NCBI RefSeq assembly: GCF_003751225.1
Contig: NZ_RJKE01000001.1
Coordinates: forward strand, 1 to 64,000
Direction of reading: 5' to 3'
Origin: Actinocorallia herbida
GTDB taxonomy: Bacteria; Actinomycetota; Actinomycetes; Streptosporangiales; Streptosporangiaceae
Length of the DNA stretch: 64,000 nt
Shown: positions 15,690 to 23,633 of the stretch, piece after piece
How the letters are laid out: every line of letters starts with the position of its first letter
How positions within the stretch are numbered: the first letter of the stretch is position 1
Program-made: the position numbers and the translations under genes
Notes under the pieces: model-generated
The model's database searches: none
Seen by the model: the letters and a program-made list of their open reading frames with translations, nothing else
What the model was told of the DNA's origin: nothing

Positions 15690-17161
15690 AACTCCGCCTC
15701 CGCCGCCTCAACGTCCGGTACTTCATCGCCGTCGCCCTCGGCACCGCGGTCGCCGGTATCGGCTTCTTCAGCTCCTTCTCCAACCTCTCCCGTTGGGCCG
15801 AACTCCACTTCTTCACGCCCGGCATCGTCCTGCCCCTCGGGCTCGACCTCGCCATCCCGGCCCTGCTGCTCCTCGACTCGCTCCGCCCGTCCCTGTTCCT
15901 GCGCTCGACGGCCTGGTGCATCACCGCTGGCACCGTCGCCGCTAACTGGGCCGTTACCCCCGGCGACGACCCCTGGGCTCGCGCCCTACACGCCGTCCTC
16001 CCCGCCATCTCCGCGGTCTTCTTCGAGGCCGCCCGCCGCCACGTCCTGCCCGACGACGGCGCCCTCATGGACCGGATCCGCTGGGCCCGCTACCTTGTCG
16101 CCCCGATCCGCACCGCCCGCATCCGCTCTCGCATGGTCGCCTGGGAGACCACCTCCTACCGCGAGGCACTCGCCCGCGAAGCCGTCGTGCTCTACGCACG
16201 CACCGTCCTCATCGCCTGGCACGGCAAGAAGACCTGGAGGAGCACCCGCAAGCACGTCCCCCTGGCCCTCCTGCACCAGCTCGCCGAAGGCGACATCCCC
16301 ACCTCGGTCCTGCACGCCATGGACCGGCCCACCGCGGTCCGCGCCTGGATCCTGCAGGCCGTCCAGGACATGGCCAACCTCCGGCAGAGCACCACCGCCG
16401 CGCGGCCGGTGATCTGCCACCACGGGGGCCCGATCCTCCCGCACCGCCCGACCGCCCGACCGACCGGAGCACTCGCCGGACGCGAGGGCGATCGAGCAGA
16501 CCTGAGCGCTCTGCTCAACGGGCTACACCATCCGATCGTCTACCTCGCCACCCACGGCGACCGTGTAGCGCTCGGCTCGACCCAGAACCTCAGACGAGCG
16601 CTCGCCGACCATTGGCTACGTCCCACCGATGTAGCGCTTGCCCTCCACGGAGGCCCAGCGCTCGAACGGTCGATCGGCGCTCGATTCGCAGACGAGCACC
16701 TGACCGGCCGCTGGTACGCGCTCAGCGGCGAACTCGCCGCATGGATCAGCCGCGGCGGCGTTGACGAGCCACCCGCACCAACCGCGGCCAGTGAATCCGC
16801 ACCCGAACCCCTCGCCGTAGAGGTCGCTCCGCCAGCCGCACCTCCGCCGCCGGCGGCGGAGAGGACCACGCGCAGGCCTTCGCGCGGCCGGTACATGGAC
16901 GAGTGGATCGAGGTCGCGAAGCCTTACGTGAAGGAGCTGATCATCGAGCTGCGCAAGCGGCCGTCCGGCGACGACCTGGCCGCCGCGCTCGCCGACGCTG
17001 AGATCGAGGACCCGCCCGCCGTGTCGACCGCCCGCAAAATCTGCGCCGCAGTCCTCAACAAACACCCCGAGTACCTCACGCCCATCCTCGCCAGCCACAC
17101 GCTCGACGAGCCCACCGAGCCGGACGAGCAGAGCGCTCAACCGGCTATCGCCACCGCCTGA
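15686..17161 (+). CDS. SpdB-like (DUF2637) intramycelial spread membrane protein
   Basis: A 491-aa protein, GTG start overlapping the previous TGA. The N-terminal ~120 residues hold four hydrophobic segments with the DUF2637 pattern (YFIAVALGTAVAGIGFFSSF, FFTPGIVLPLGLDLAIPALL, AWCITAGTVAANWAV, HAVLPAISAVFFE). In plasmids and AICEs such proteins help spread an element through the mycelium after TraB-driven transfer. The central region is basic. A C-terminal segment (MDEWIEVAKPYVKELI through VSTARKICAAVL) resembles a helical DNA-binding module. No TraB/FtsK translocase is present nearby, so the transfer function is incomplete here. Confidence 0.75.
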   Translation: MKLRLRRLNVRYFIAVALGTAVAGIGFFSSFSNLSRWAELHFFTPGIVLPLGLDLAIPALLLLDSLRPSLFLRSTAWCITAGTVAANWAVTPGDDPWARALHAVLPAISAVFFEAARRHVLPDDGALMDRIRWARYLVAPIRTARIRSRMVAWETTSYREALAREAVVLYARTVLIAWHGKKTWRSTRKHVPLALLHQLAEGDIPTSVLHAMDRPTAVRAWILQAVQDMANLRQSTTAARPVICHHGGPILPHRPTARPTGALAGREGDRADLSALLNGLHHPIVYLATHGDRVALGSTQNLRRALADHWLRPTDVALALHGGPALERSIGARFADEHLTGRWYALSGELAAWISRGGVDEPPAPTAASESAPEPLAVEVAPPAAPPPPAAERTTRRPSRGRYMDEWIEVAKPYVKELIIELRKRPSGDDLAAALADAEIEDPPAVSTARKICAAVLNKHPEYLTPILASHTLDEPTEPDEQSAQPAIATA

Positions 17162-17189
17162 CCAGCACCGCCACTCGATCGGAACGCCC

Positions 17190-18056
17190 ATGCCCACCCA
17201 CCGCTACATCACCGTCGAGCACCTGACCATCACCCGGTCCGGCGCCACTGATCGAGCGTCCGCGCGCATCCGCTTCACCAACGTTGGAGGACGAGCGATC
17301 GAGCGGTGCGCGGCCGCTCGATCGCTCGCCCGCCTCTACAACGTCGAGGCATACTCGATCAACCGAGGCTTCGTCGACGACTACTACTCGCCCGACTACG
17401 GGCGCCCGCTCTGGGACCGTCGAGCGATCGACATCGGCGGCGACCCCGCCCGCGTCGCCCAGTTCGCTGCCGCGCTCAACCCGCTCCTGGCCGAGCTGGA
17501 GCGGCTCGCCACCGCCGCAGTGCGCCGCTACGGCCGGTGGCTCCGTACCGACCCGCAGGCCGAGGATGAGTGGATGCCAGCCGAGCACCGCGCAGCGCAG
17601 CGAGCTTTCCGGGCCGAGGCATTCGCCGCGCTTGCCGACCTCGCCGCGGGCAGCGCCGAGCCGGTCCGCTATCGGGACAGCGAGTCGATGACCCGGCAGG
17701 CCGCCGCAATCGCCAGCGAACTTCCGCTGCTGCCTGAACCGTGGCGCATGTATGAAGACGACGACGTCGTCGAGCTGCTAGTCAGCGCTGACTGGGTCGT
17801 CCCCGTCGATCCGGAACTCGATGATGACCCGCCCCGCGGCGTAGCAGCGAACGTCACCGTCGGCACGCTCGACCACCGTGATGAACGCCCCCTCCGCAAC
17901 CCTGAACCGGTCACTGTCGGCCTCGCTCGCGATCCGACTCGCCACCCTCGTCGCAGGCCCGACCCTGATGACCTCAGGCTCCAGGCGATCGGCGACCCGG
18001 TAAGGAAGACCTCGCCCGGCCGGGACCACAAGGCCCTCCGCGACCAAGATCGGTAG
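17190..18056 (+). CDS. Hypothetical protein overlapping an antisense regulator gene
   Basis: The first ~205 residues look like a genuine protein (PTHRYITVEHLTITRSGATD; WLRTDPQAEDEWMPAEHRAA) and follow the SpdB-like gene by 28 bp. From about 17,820 the frame is Arg/Pro/Asp-rich and runs antisense to the GntR gene, 279 bp in total. Either the gene once ended earlier and lost its stop, or it overlaps in the convergent direction. No family is recognised. Confidence 0.55.
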   Translation: MPTHRYITVEHLTITRSGATDRASARIRFTNVGGRAIERCAAARSLARLYNVEAYSINRGFVDDYYSPDYGRPLWDRRAIDIGGDPARVAQFAAALNPLLAELERLATAAVRRYGRWLRTDPQAEDEWMPAEHRAAQRAFRAEAFAALADLAAGSAEPVRYRDSESMTRQAAAIASELPLLPEPWRMYEDDDVVELLVSADWVVPVDPELDDDPPRGVAANVTVGTLDHRDERPLRNPEPVTVGLARDPTRHPRRRPDPDDLRLQAIGDPVRKTSPGRDHKALRDQDR

Positions 18057-18215
18057 AGCCCGGCGGATCGTGCCCGCCCCGACCCCGAATTCCTCCTCGA
18101 GCTGCAGTTCACTCGGCAGCGGCTCGCCCCGCCGGAGTCTGCCCCGCTTGATCTGCCGCCTCAGCTCGTCGGCCACCTGCCGGTATTGAGGACGCGCGGA
18201 TAGGGGGTTGACCAT
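17778..18215 (-). CDS. GntR-family regulator
   Basis: A 145-aa protein. The N-terminal GntR winged helix is clear: QYRQVADELRRQIKRGRLRR, then LPSELQLEEEFGVGAGTIRR and VAEGLVVPAGRGLPYRV. The C-terminal ~70 residues are too short for a full UTRA or FadR domain. In pSAM2-like elements a KorSA-type GntR protein represses replication and transfer genes, and this one sits beside the Spd operon in keeping with that. A palindrome-rich segment precedes its start. The ATG at 18215 lacks a clear ribosome site. Confidence 0.8.
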   Translation of the reverse strand: MVNPLSARPQYRQVADELRRQIKRGRLRRGEPLPSELQLEEEFGVGAGTIRRALPILVAEGLVVPAGRGLPYRVADRLEPEVIRVGPATRVASRIASEADSDRFRVAEGAFITVVERADGDVRCYAAGRVIIEFRIDGDDPVSAD

Positions 18216-18227
18216 GGCGCGAACGTA

Positions 18228-18274
18228 AGGGCCCTAAGAGCCTAAGTCCCTCAAACCCTAGGATCCTAGGATCC
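18228..18274 (-). promoter_or_regulatory. CCTAGG-rich putative operator upstream of gntR
   Basis: Contains GGGCCC, CCTAAGAGCCTAAG and the perfect palindrome CCTAGGATCCTAGG (18257-18270), an unusually CTAG-rich cluster 15-60 bp upstream of the GntR start. Probably the autoregulatory site. Confidence 0.5.
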
Positions 18275-18336
18275 GAACTGGCCTTGAGCTGCTAGCTTGG
18301 GCGGCTGCTACGCGACACGCACGCGCAGCCATGAAC

Positions 18337-18381
18337 GCTCCGGGCCTGGGTTCCTGACGGCATCAGTTCCAGGCCCGGAGC
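18337..18381 (-). terminator. Terminator hairpin after the flavin split-barrel gene
   Basis: A perfect 13-bp stem, GCTCCGGGCCTGG / CCAGGCCCGGAGC, with a 19-nt loop, 5 bp beyond the stop of the 18386-18871 gene. Confidence 0.75.
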
Positions 18382-18385
18382 CCCT

Positions 18386-18871
18386 CTACCGGTAGTGGGG
18401 CTCGATCTCCGCGAGGATCTCCTGCCGCGGGTCTGCGGGGAACGCCTCCTCGTCGAACAGGATCCACCGCTCGACCGATACTTCGTAAAGCCGCATCGCT
18501 GACGTGCCGTCAGCGAGCGCCTGGCGGTCGAGTGGCCCGGCAGCCTTCGGCCAGCGCGCGACGAACGCATCGAGTTGCTGGTCGATCCCCGAGGTCGGTA
18601 GTTCTCGAGCGAAGCCGGCGAATCGTACGCCGCGCACGGCATCGCCCAGCCCATCCGGCTCGGCGGCCACGATGGAACCGGCCACGTTTCCTCGGAGACG
18701 TACCGTCCGGCTATGCGCCCGGTCCACCCGCGAGATCCACCGCAGGACGTCAGGCTTCCAACCCGCCTGGTACCAGACCGGAAACACCTGCAGGGGACTG
18801 CTGCCCACCCCCAGGTGCATCAGCCTGCCGGCGTCGACGACCTCGCGGACCAGGCCCCTCACGCGGCTCAA
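18386..18871 (-). CDS. Pyridoxamine 5'-phosphate oxidase-like (FMN split-barrel) protein
   Basis: A 161-aa protein resembling small PPOX-family proteins: a WKPDVLRWISRVDRAHSRTV strand pair, then GNVAGSIVAAEPDG, GVRFAGFARELP and a C-terminal strand (MRLYEVSVERWILFDEEAFP). The family binds FMN or F420 in a split beta-barrel, and substrates vary. A GGAG five nt upstream supports the TTG at 18871; a GTG at 18862 is the alternative. A hairpin separates it from the GNAT gene. Confidence 0.65.
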   Translation of the reverse strand: MSRVRGLVREVVDAGRLMHLGVGSSPLQVFPVWYQAGWKPDVLRWISRVDRAHSRTVRLRGNVAGSIVAAEPDGLGDAVRGVRFAGFARELPTSGIDQQLDAFVARWPKAAGPLDRQALADGTSAMRLYEVSVERWILFDEEAFPADPRQEILAEIEPHYR

Positions 18872-18904
18872 CGCGGCTCCTCAATCACCTTCCGGTACCC
18901 CGAG

Positions 18905-18939
18905 CAGTACCCCGCCCAGTTCAGCGGGGCGGGGTACTG
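18905..18939 (-). terminator. Terminator hairpin after the GNAT gene
   Basis: A perfect 12-bp stem (CAGTACCCCGCC / GGCGGGGTACTG) with an 11-nt loop between two minus-strand genes. Confidence 0.75.
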
Positions 18940-18975
18940 GCGTTGGTGTACGCAGGACCAGCCTAAGGTCCCGGG

Positions 18976-19533
18976 TCAGCTCGGGAGCGGAAGCGGCAAA
19001 ACGAACGCATCAAAATGCGGAGAATCCGGATACGGCTGCAGCTTGCCGACCTTCCTCCATCCCCATCGCGCGTAGGCGGCCTGCGCCGACCTGTTGTCCT
19101 CGCGCGTCAGGACCGTCGCCCGCTCCTCCGCCCGGCCACGCAGCAACTCGTCGTGGAGCGCGTGCGCCAGGCCCTGCCCTTGCCGTTCGGGCAAGACCAT
19201 CAACTCGGTGAACGCGAAGGTCCTGCCGCCGCCGCGCTCGTCGGTGAAGTCCTCGGGCAGCTCAACGGTCGGCGTCAGCCCTTCCCACCAACGGCCCGTG
19301 ATTAGCCCGTAGCCGAAGGCCTGCCCGATCGGCACGCCATCGATGCGGGCGATCACAATCTCGAAGGTCGGCGCCGCCGCGTAACCGCGGATCCTCTCCG
19401 CGGCGCGTTCGGCGGAGTAGAAAGGGTTGCCCGCGACCTCGGTGTGGGTGTCGACGTAGAGCGGAACGATGAGCTCGTCGACGAGCTCACGCGCCTCCAC
19501 AGGGTCGAGGCGAGTGAAGGTCATTTCGGTCAT
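18976..19533 (-). CDS. GNAT-family N-acetyltransferase
   Basis: A 185-aa protein with the GNAT core: FEIVIARIDGVPIGQAFGY (beta4 region), FTELMVLPERQGQGLAHALH as the acetyl-CoA-binding motif A (R/Q-x-x-G-x-G/A), then VLTREDNRSAQAAYARWGWR as the beta5-alpha4 segment. The acceptor substrate is unknown. Its ATG overlaps the TGA of the upstream HTH-TPR regulator (ATGA), so regulator and enzyme are translated together. Confidence 0.85.
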   Translation of the reverse strand: MTEMTFTRLDPVEARELVDELIVPLYVDTHTEVAGNPFYSAERAAERIRGYAAAPTFEIVIARIDGVPIGQAFGYGLITGRWWEGLTPTVELPEDFTDERGGGRTFAFTELMVLPERQGQGLAHALHDELLRGRAEERATVLTREDNRSAQAAYARWGWRKVGKLQPYPDSPHFDAFVLPLPLPS

Positions 19534-20837
19534 CGGCGTCCTCCCGGTTCCAGGGCCAGCGCTTCGAACGCTGCGCGGATTGGCGCGGATCGGGCCTGCG
19601 CCGGGGTAGCGAGGCCGAGGGTGCTCACCGCAGTCGTTTTGAGGAGACCATCATGGCGAAGCCGCGGCGGCACCGACTCCAGCACCCGAACAGCGTGGCG
19701 GGCACCCTCGTCGATGTCGCCGGCGCGGATGAGACACCCAGCGCGGTGCAACTCGACCTGTACCCGGCCCTGAGACGGCCGCGGAGAGTAGAACTCCAGG
19801 GCGCGGTCCTGTGCGGCGAACGCACGATCGGTGTCGCCTGCGTAGGTGTGGACGTAGCTGCGGACGTGGTAGAGCCGTTGCTCCGACCAGCCCCACTGGG
19901 AGCGCCGGTCCACACGGACGTCTTCGGGCAGCAGCTCGAACGTCCGCTCCAGATCGCGGAGCGCGTCTTCGGCATCGTCAAACCGGCCGAGGTAGGCGTA
20001 CGCCTGTGCCTTCGCTGCGTGCGCGCTCGCGACGCCACCGCACGGGATGCTGCCCCCGGCGGCGAGCGCGTCGTCCGCCAGGCTGAGGGTGCGCGGGCCG
20101 GGGCTTGGGCCGTAGACAGAGAAGACCGCCTGGCGGCCACGGACTCGGGCGGCAAGCGCATGATCGCCGCACTCGCTCGCTGCCCGCGCGGCCGTGCGCC
20201 ACCAGCGGCCCGCCGCTCGGGTCTCCTCGGCGTTCAAGAGTGCGATGGCAGTAAGCGCCGCCATGTTGGCAGACGCACGCAGGAGGTGCTGGCGCACCGT
20301 GCCCTGAGCGACGTTCAGAACGCTGTGCAACTCCTCGACGTCCGTGAGTAGCTCAGGGAGCAGTCGTTCAGGGGCGAGCGCGCCGACCTCGAAGGAGTAG
20401 TCGAAAGCCACGCGTTCCCAGTCGTCGGCATCCGACATGGTCGGTGCACTCGAAAAGGAGTCGTTGAGCCGAGCCCGGACTGGTTCAAACTGCTGAGCTG
20501 CCCCCGCCGCTGCAGCGGCCCCGAGCAGTCCCAGGAGCCTGCGCCGGTTCACCTCGTCGTCCTCGAGCGGCTGCGGCGCAGGAGCCTCGGCACTGCCGAA
20601 CAGCTCGACTTCGGCGACGCCGAGGGCTTGCGCGAGCAAAGAGCGATTCCGTGGCCCAGGCTTGTGGGCGCCAGTCTCCCAGTCACTGCGGATCGAGTGC
20701 GCCAGCGATCTGACAGATGGCAGGTCTGTGCTGAACCGCTTCATCTCGCGGGCAAGGTCGGACCGACCCCAGCCGCGCGCTTCGCGCATTTCCGTTAGTC
20801 GCTTCGCCCATGCAGGAAGCGTTGCACCGTTGTCCAT
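19530..20837 (-). CDS. XRE regulator with TPR-like repeats
   Basis: A 435-aa protein. Residues ~8-70 are an HTH (KRLTEMREARGWGRSDLARE, SIRSDWETGAHKPGPRNRSL). A hydrophobic Arg-preceded stretch (NRRRLLGLLGAAAAAGAAQQ) follows, then helical TPR-like repeats (AKAQAYAYLGRFDDAEDALR; QDRALEFYSPRPSQGRVQVE; LHRAGCLIRAGDIDEGARHA). This is a widespread Streptomyces regulator type. The ATG at 20837 follows AAAGGTG. A perfect 16-bp inverted repeat immediately upstream is the likely operator, and the coupled GNAT gene is the likely target. Confidence 0.85.
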   Translation of the reverse strand: MDNGATLPAWAKRLTEMREARGWGRSDLAREMKRFSTDLPSVRSLAHSIRSDWETGAHKPGPRNRSLLAQALGVAEVELFGSAEAPAPQPLEDDEVNRRRLLGLLGAAAAAGAAQQFEPVRARLNDSFSSAPTMSDADDWERVAFDYSFEVGALAPERLLPELLTDVEELHSVLNVAQGTVRQHLLRASANMAALTAIALLNAEETRAAGRWWRTAARAASECGDHALAARVRGRQAVFSVYGPSPGPRTLSLADDALAAGGSIPCGGVASAHAAKAQAYAYLGRFDDAEDALRDLERTFELLPEDVRVDRRSQWGWSEQRLYHVRSYVHTYAGDTDRAFAAQDRALEFYSPRPSQGRVQVELHRAGCLIRAGDIDEGARHAVRVLESVPPRLRHDGLLKTTAVSTLGLATPAQARSAPIRAAFEALALEPGGRR

Positions 20838-20857
20838 CGCGCACACCTTTCGCGATG

Positions 20858-20897
20858 CGTAGACGTGCATAGATCTTGGCGTCTATGCACGTCTACG
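20858..20897 (-). promoter_or_regulatory. Perfect 16-bp inverted repeat, operator of the HTH-TPR gene
   Basis: CGTAGACGTGCATAGA (20858-20873) and TCTATGCACGTCTACG (20882-20897) are exact inverted copies around an 8-nt spacer, 20 bp upstream of the regulator's ATG. Confidence 0.75.
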
Positions 20898-20981
20898 TCT
20901 GTCCCCCCAGTATCCCCATGGCGTCGTCGCCCAGGCGGCAATTAACTGGACGCGACCGAATCGCTACTGACGGAGGCGCTC

Positions 20982-21473
20982 ATGGTGTACGCGTCGAAGG
21001 AACTGCCGTGGGATGAGGCGGACTGGCCCGACTGGATCTTGGGCCGGACCAGTCCCGACGGCACCGGCCTCTACAAAGCAACACGGCGGCGGACGCTCAC
21101 CGACGTCGAGATATCGATCGGGCTCGCGATGACCCTGATCGAAGACACCGCCGACAGCCTTGTGAACTCGCTCAACGAGCAGTCGGGCTTCGAGTGCGTT
21201 GCTCAGGCACGCCTCCTCCAGACCCTCGCGCAGTACCTGCTGACCGAGCACGCTGTGCAATCCGACCTCGAGCAGGGGCGCGCCCTGCGGGTCGGGGTGA
21301 CGCTCGTCGTCACCGTCCGCACGGACCCGGACGGCACTCATCGCCTCCTGGTCAACGACGACCACGCCGTGGCGACTTCGGACGCGACGGACCCCGAGTG
21401 GCTCGCCGTGGTGGCGGAGAACATCCTCCAGTTGCGTCGCAGGGTGCCCGCCACAACCGCAGCGGCATCATGA
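20982..21473 (+). CDS. Hypothetical protein, first gene of an HATPase cluster
   Basis: A 163-aa protein preceded by CGGAGGCGCTC. It opens with VYASKELPWDEADWPDWILG and contains a helical centre and a beta strand pair (RVGVTLVVTVRTDPDGTHRL, NDDHAVATS). Its stop overlaps the ATG of the HATPase gene. No family is recognised. Confidence 0.7.
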   Translation: MVYASKELPWDEADWPDWILGRTSPDGTGLYKATRRRTLTDVEISIGLAMTLIEDTADSLVNSLNEQSGFECVAQARLLQTLAQYLLTEHAVQSDLEQGRALRVGVTLVVTVRTDPDGTHRLLVNDDHAVATSDATDPEWLAVVAENILQLRRRVPATTAAAS

Positions 21474-21919
21474 GCAGGGGCGCCCTCCTGGACGCATCCG
21501 AAACGCCGCCGCGCGCCGAGGAACCGCCGAAGGCCAGCATGATCGTCCGGGACACAGGGCAGCTTGCCGTCTTCCGCGGCTTCCTCTCGCTCCAGGCCAC
21601 CAAAGCGCAGATGCAGGCCAGGCTCCGGCACACCCTGATAGCCGCCGCCAACGAGGCCGTCACTAACGCGTTGTGCCACGGGGCGCCGCCGTACGTCGTC
21701 CATGTGCACTCGAACGGGGATGAGCTCGTGGTCGACGTCATCGACCGTGGCGGCACCCCCTTCACCCCCGGCGACGGCATCGAGACGGCTCGCCTGCTGG
21801 TGCGGGCTCTGGTGATCGGCACCGGCAACGGGCTCACACAGGTCCAGCTCCGGCAGCCCCTGCGTGACGCCCCGGAAACACAGACCCCCGCCCCCGAACT
21901 CGCCGACGCCGTACGGTGA
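21470..21919 (+). CDS. HATPase_c (anti-sigma-like) ATP-binding protein
   Basis: A 149-aa protein. HTLIAAANEAVTNALCHGAP is the N-box of GHKL ATPases in SpoIIAB/RsbW style, followed by LVVDVIDRGGTPF (G1 box) and a shortened GIETARLLVRALVIGTGNGL segment. Such proteins are typically anti-sigma kinases or regulatory ATPases. The G2 region is weak, so catalysis is uncertain. ATGA and GTGA overlaps tie it to both neighbours. Confidence 0.75.
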   Translation: MSRGALLDASETPPRAEEPPKASMIVRDTGQLAVFRGFLSLQATKAQMQARLRHTLIAAANEAVTNALCHGAPPYVVHVHSNGDELVVDVIDRGGTPFTPGDGIETARLLVRALVIGTGNGLTQVQLRQPLRDAPETQTPAPELADAVR

Positions 21920-22242
21920 GCGCCGAGCTCGACGCCGCCGTCCATCACGCGGCAAAAGAGACCATGAACTTCCACATCCTGCTGGCCGCCAACGGCATCC
22001 GGCGCGGAGAACTGGAACACCTCTTCATCAAGCCCGCCGGCGTGGCCGAAGCAGCAGCTTCAGCCGAGGCTGCGCTGAGGCGCGTCGTCCACCAGCTCGC
22101 CCACGAACGAGGCATCGAGCACGTCGTGGCCCTGTCCGAGGCCGATAAGACGAACCTCGCCGCGCACGCTTACGAGCTGGTCATGTCAGCGCCGATCAAG
22201 GCCGAAACGACCACCCGCCTCACCCCGCTCGATCTGCGCTAA
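21916..22242 (+). CDS. Hypothetical helical protein of the HATPase cluster
   Basis: A 108-aa helical protein with GTG start overlapping the HATPase stop (GTGA). Contains HILLAANGIRRGELEHLFI and HELVMSA-like helices (AAHAYELVMSAPIKAETT). It is possibly a partner of the ATPase. No family is recognised. Confidence 0.65.
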   Translation: MSAELDAAVHHAAKETMNFHILLAANGIRRGELEHLFIKPAGVAEAAASAEAALRRVVHQLAHERGIEHVVALSEADKTNLAAHAYELVMSAPIKAETTTRLTPLDLR

Positions 22243-22262
22243 CCCCCAGATAGGAGTCACCT

Positions 22263-23078
22263 GTGAGCACCGCCTTCTACCCGCCCTCCGGGCGGATCTC
22301 CCGCGTCACGGTCGGCGACGGATACGGCCAGATGCTGGTCGACGCCTTCGCGGCCGGCCCGCGCCGCGGATCCCACCGGCAGGTCATCGAGCGGTCCGAC
22401 GGCTACGTCAGCGTTGAGGACGCCTATCGTTACTTCTCGCACTACGAGGAATGGGTCGAGGCCGAACAGGTCGCCATGACCAAGCTCCGCGGCCGGATCC
22501 TCGACGTCGGCTGCGCCGCCGGCCGCCACATGCTCGAAGCCCGGCAGCGCGGACACACCGACATCATCGGCATCGACCCGTCGGCGGGCGCCGTCGACGT
22601 CGCGTGCGCCCAGGGCCTGGACGTCCGCCTCGGCAGCGTCCAGGAGCCCGGCGACGACCTCGGAACGTTCGACACGATCCTGCTGCTCGGCGGAAACCTC
22701 GGTCTCCTCGGCTCGCTGGACACGGCCTCCGCTGTCCTCCGCAGCCTCGCGCGTGTCGCCCGGCCCGGCGCGCAAATCCTCGCCAACGGCCACGACCCCT
22801 ACACCCAGGCCGAGGAACACTCCAGCTACCACGCCGAGAACCGGCGGGCGGGGCGGCTCCCGGGCCAGGTCCTCATGCGGGTCCGCTACGGATCCCTGGC
22901 CAGCGACTGGTTCGGGCGGCTCATGCTGTCGGCCACCGAACTGCACACCCTCCTTGAAAGCAGCCCCTGGAAGCTCCGCTCCGCAGGCAGCTACGGGCCG
23001 ACCGGTTTCTACCTCGCGCACCTCGAACTCCGCGACGAAACCCCCGACCAGGACGGATCCCCCGAACTCCCCGCCTGA
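22263..23078 (+). CDS. Class I SAM-dependent methyltransferase
   Basis: A 271-aa protein with GTG start after ATAGGAG. The Rossmann SAM-binding motif is clear (GRILDVGCAAGRHMLEARQR), followed by IIGIDPSAGAVDVA (motif II acidic loop), FDTILLLGGNLGLLG (motif IV) and ARPGAQILANGHDP. The substrate is unknown. It is 20 bp after the HATPase cluster and probably co-transcribed. Confidence 0.85.
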   Translation: MSTAFYPPSGRISRVTVGDGYGQMLVDAFAAGPRRGSHRQVIERSDGYVSVEDAYRYFSHYEEWVEAEQVAMTKLRGRILDVGCAAGRHMLEARQRGHTDIIGIDPSAGAVDVACAQGLDVRLGSVQEPGDDLGTFDTILLLGGNLGLLGSLDTASAVLRSLARVARPGAQILANGHDPYTQAEEHSSYHAENRRAGRLPGQVLMRVRYGSLASDWFGRLMLSATELHTLLESSPWKLRSAGSYGPTGFYLAHLELRDETPDQDGSPELPA

Positions 23079-23105
23079 CCCCGACCCGCGTGTTAGGAAG
23101 CCACC

Positions 23106-23435
23106 ATGGAAACTTTCAACGCCGAGGAGGCCGTCCAGAGCCTCAACACCAAGGTCGACCGCCTCACAGAACTCGTCGAGTCCTTCGCCATCCCGGCCAA
23201 GGCCCGGCACGCCGTCGACGCGCACCGGATCACCCCGATGGACATCCGGCGGGTGAAGTTCGTATCGACGCGGCTCGCCCCTGGATACGTGCAGAGCGAG
23301 GTCGACGAGTTCCTCGACAAGGTCGAAGCCGAGATCGGCAGCCTGATCGTCGAACGCGACGCCGCGCGGGACGAGGCGGCGAAGCTCCGCGAGGAGCTGT
23401 CCGCGGCCGCGGCACCGCAAGAGGGCATGGCCTGA
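23106..23435 (+). CDS. DivIVA-domain small protein
   Basis: A 109-aa protein. Residues ~42-80 match the DivIVA N-terminal domain (ITPMDIRRVKFVSTRLAPGY, then VQSEVDEFLDKVEAEIGSLI). It lacks the long C-terminal coiled coil of the polar-growth protein DivIVA/Wag31, so it is an accessory domain protein. AGGAAG precedes the ATG. Confidence 0.8.
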   Translation: METFNAEEAVQSLNTKVDRLTELVESFAIPAKARHAVDAHRITPMDIRRVKFVSTRLAPGYVQSEVDEFLDKVEAEIGSLIVERDAARDEAAKLREELSAAAAPQEGMA

Positions 23436-23460
23436 TCAAAAGCCGATCAAGATCAATGCG

Positions 23461-23490
23461 CGGGGAGCCCGCCACCCGGCAGGCTCCCCG
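23461..23490 (+). terminator. Hairpin after the DivIVA-domain gene
   Basis: A perfect 9-bp stem CGGGGAGCC / GGCTCCCCG with a 12-nt loop. It ends 2 bp before the next small gene's ATG, so it could also shield that start. Confidence 0.6.
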
Positions 23491-23492
23491 TC

Positions 23493-23633
23493 ATGACCAA
23501 GGACCGCGACGAGCAACTCCTCGACGAAGTCGCGGAGGCTTACGCCCTCATCGACCCGCCGCCCGAGCACACCATCAAAGCGGCTCGCAAAGCCTTCCTC
23601 GGCGAGGGTGAGGTCAGTGCTGGGGAGGCATGA
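23493..23633 (+). CDS. 46-aa hypothetical protein
   Basis: An acidic-start peptide (MTKDRDEQLLDEVAEAYALI, then DPPPEHTIKAARKAFLGEGE). It resembles the N-terminus of small Streptomyces proteins that begin with a helix and a DP-x-P-x-x-V/I turn, but it ends early. Its 3' end overlaps the convergent gene by 20 bp. It could be a truncated remnant at the edge of the phage region. Confidence 0.45.
   Translation: MTKDRDEQLLDEVAEAYALIDPPPEHTIKAARKAFLGEGEVSAGEA

Noticed and set aside
23493-23633. Left attachment site of the phage near the truncated 46-aa gene
   Set aside because: No tRNA end or direct repeat partner can be seen inside the window, so no att site is called.
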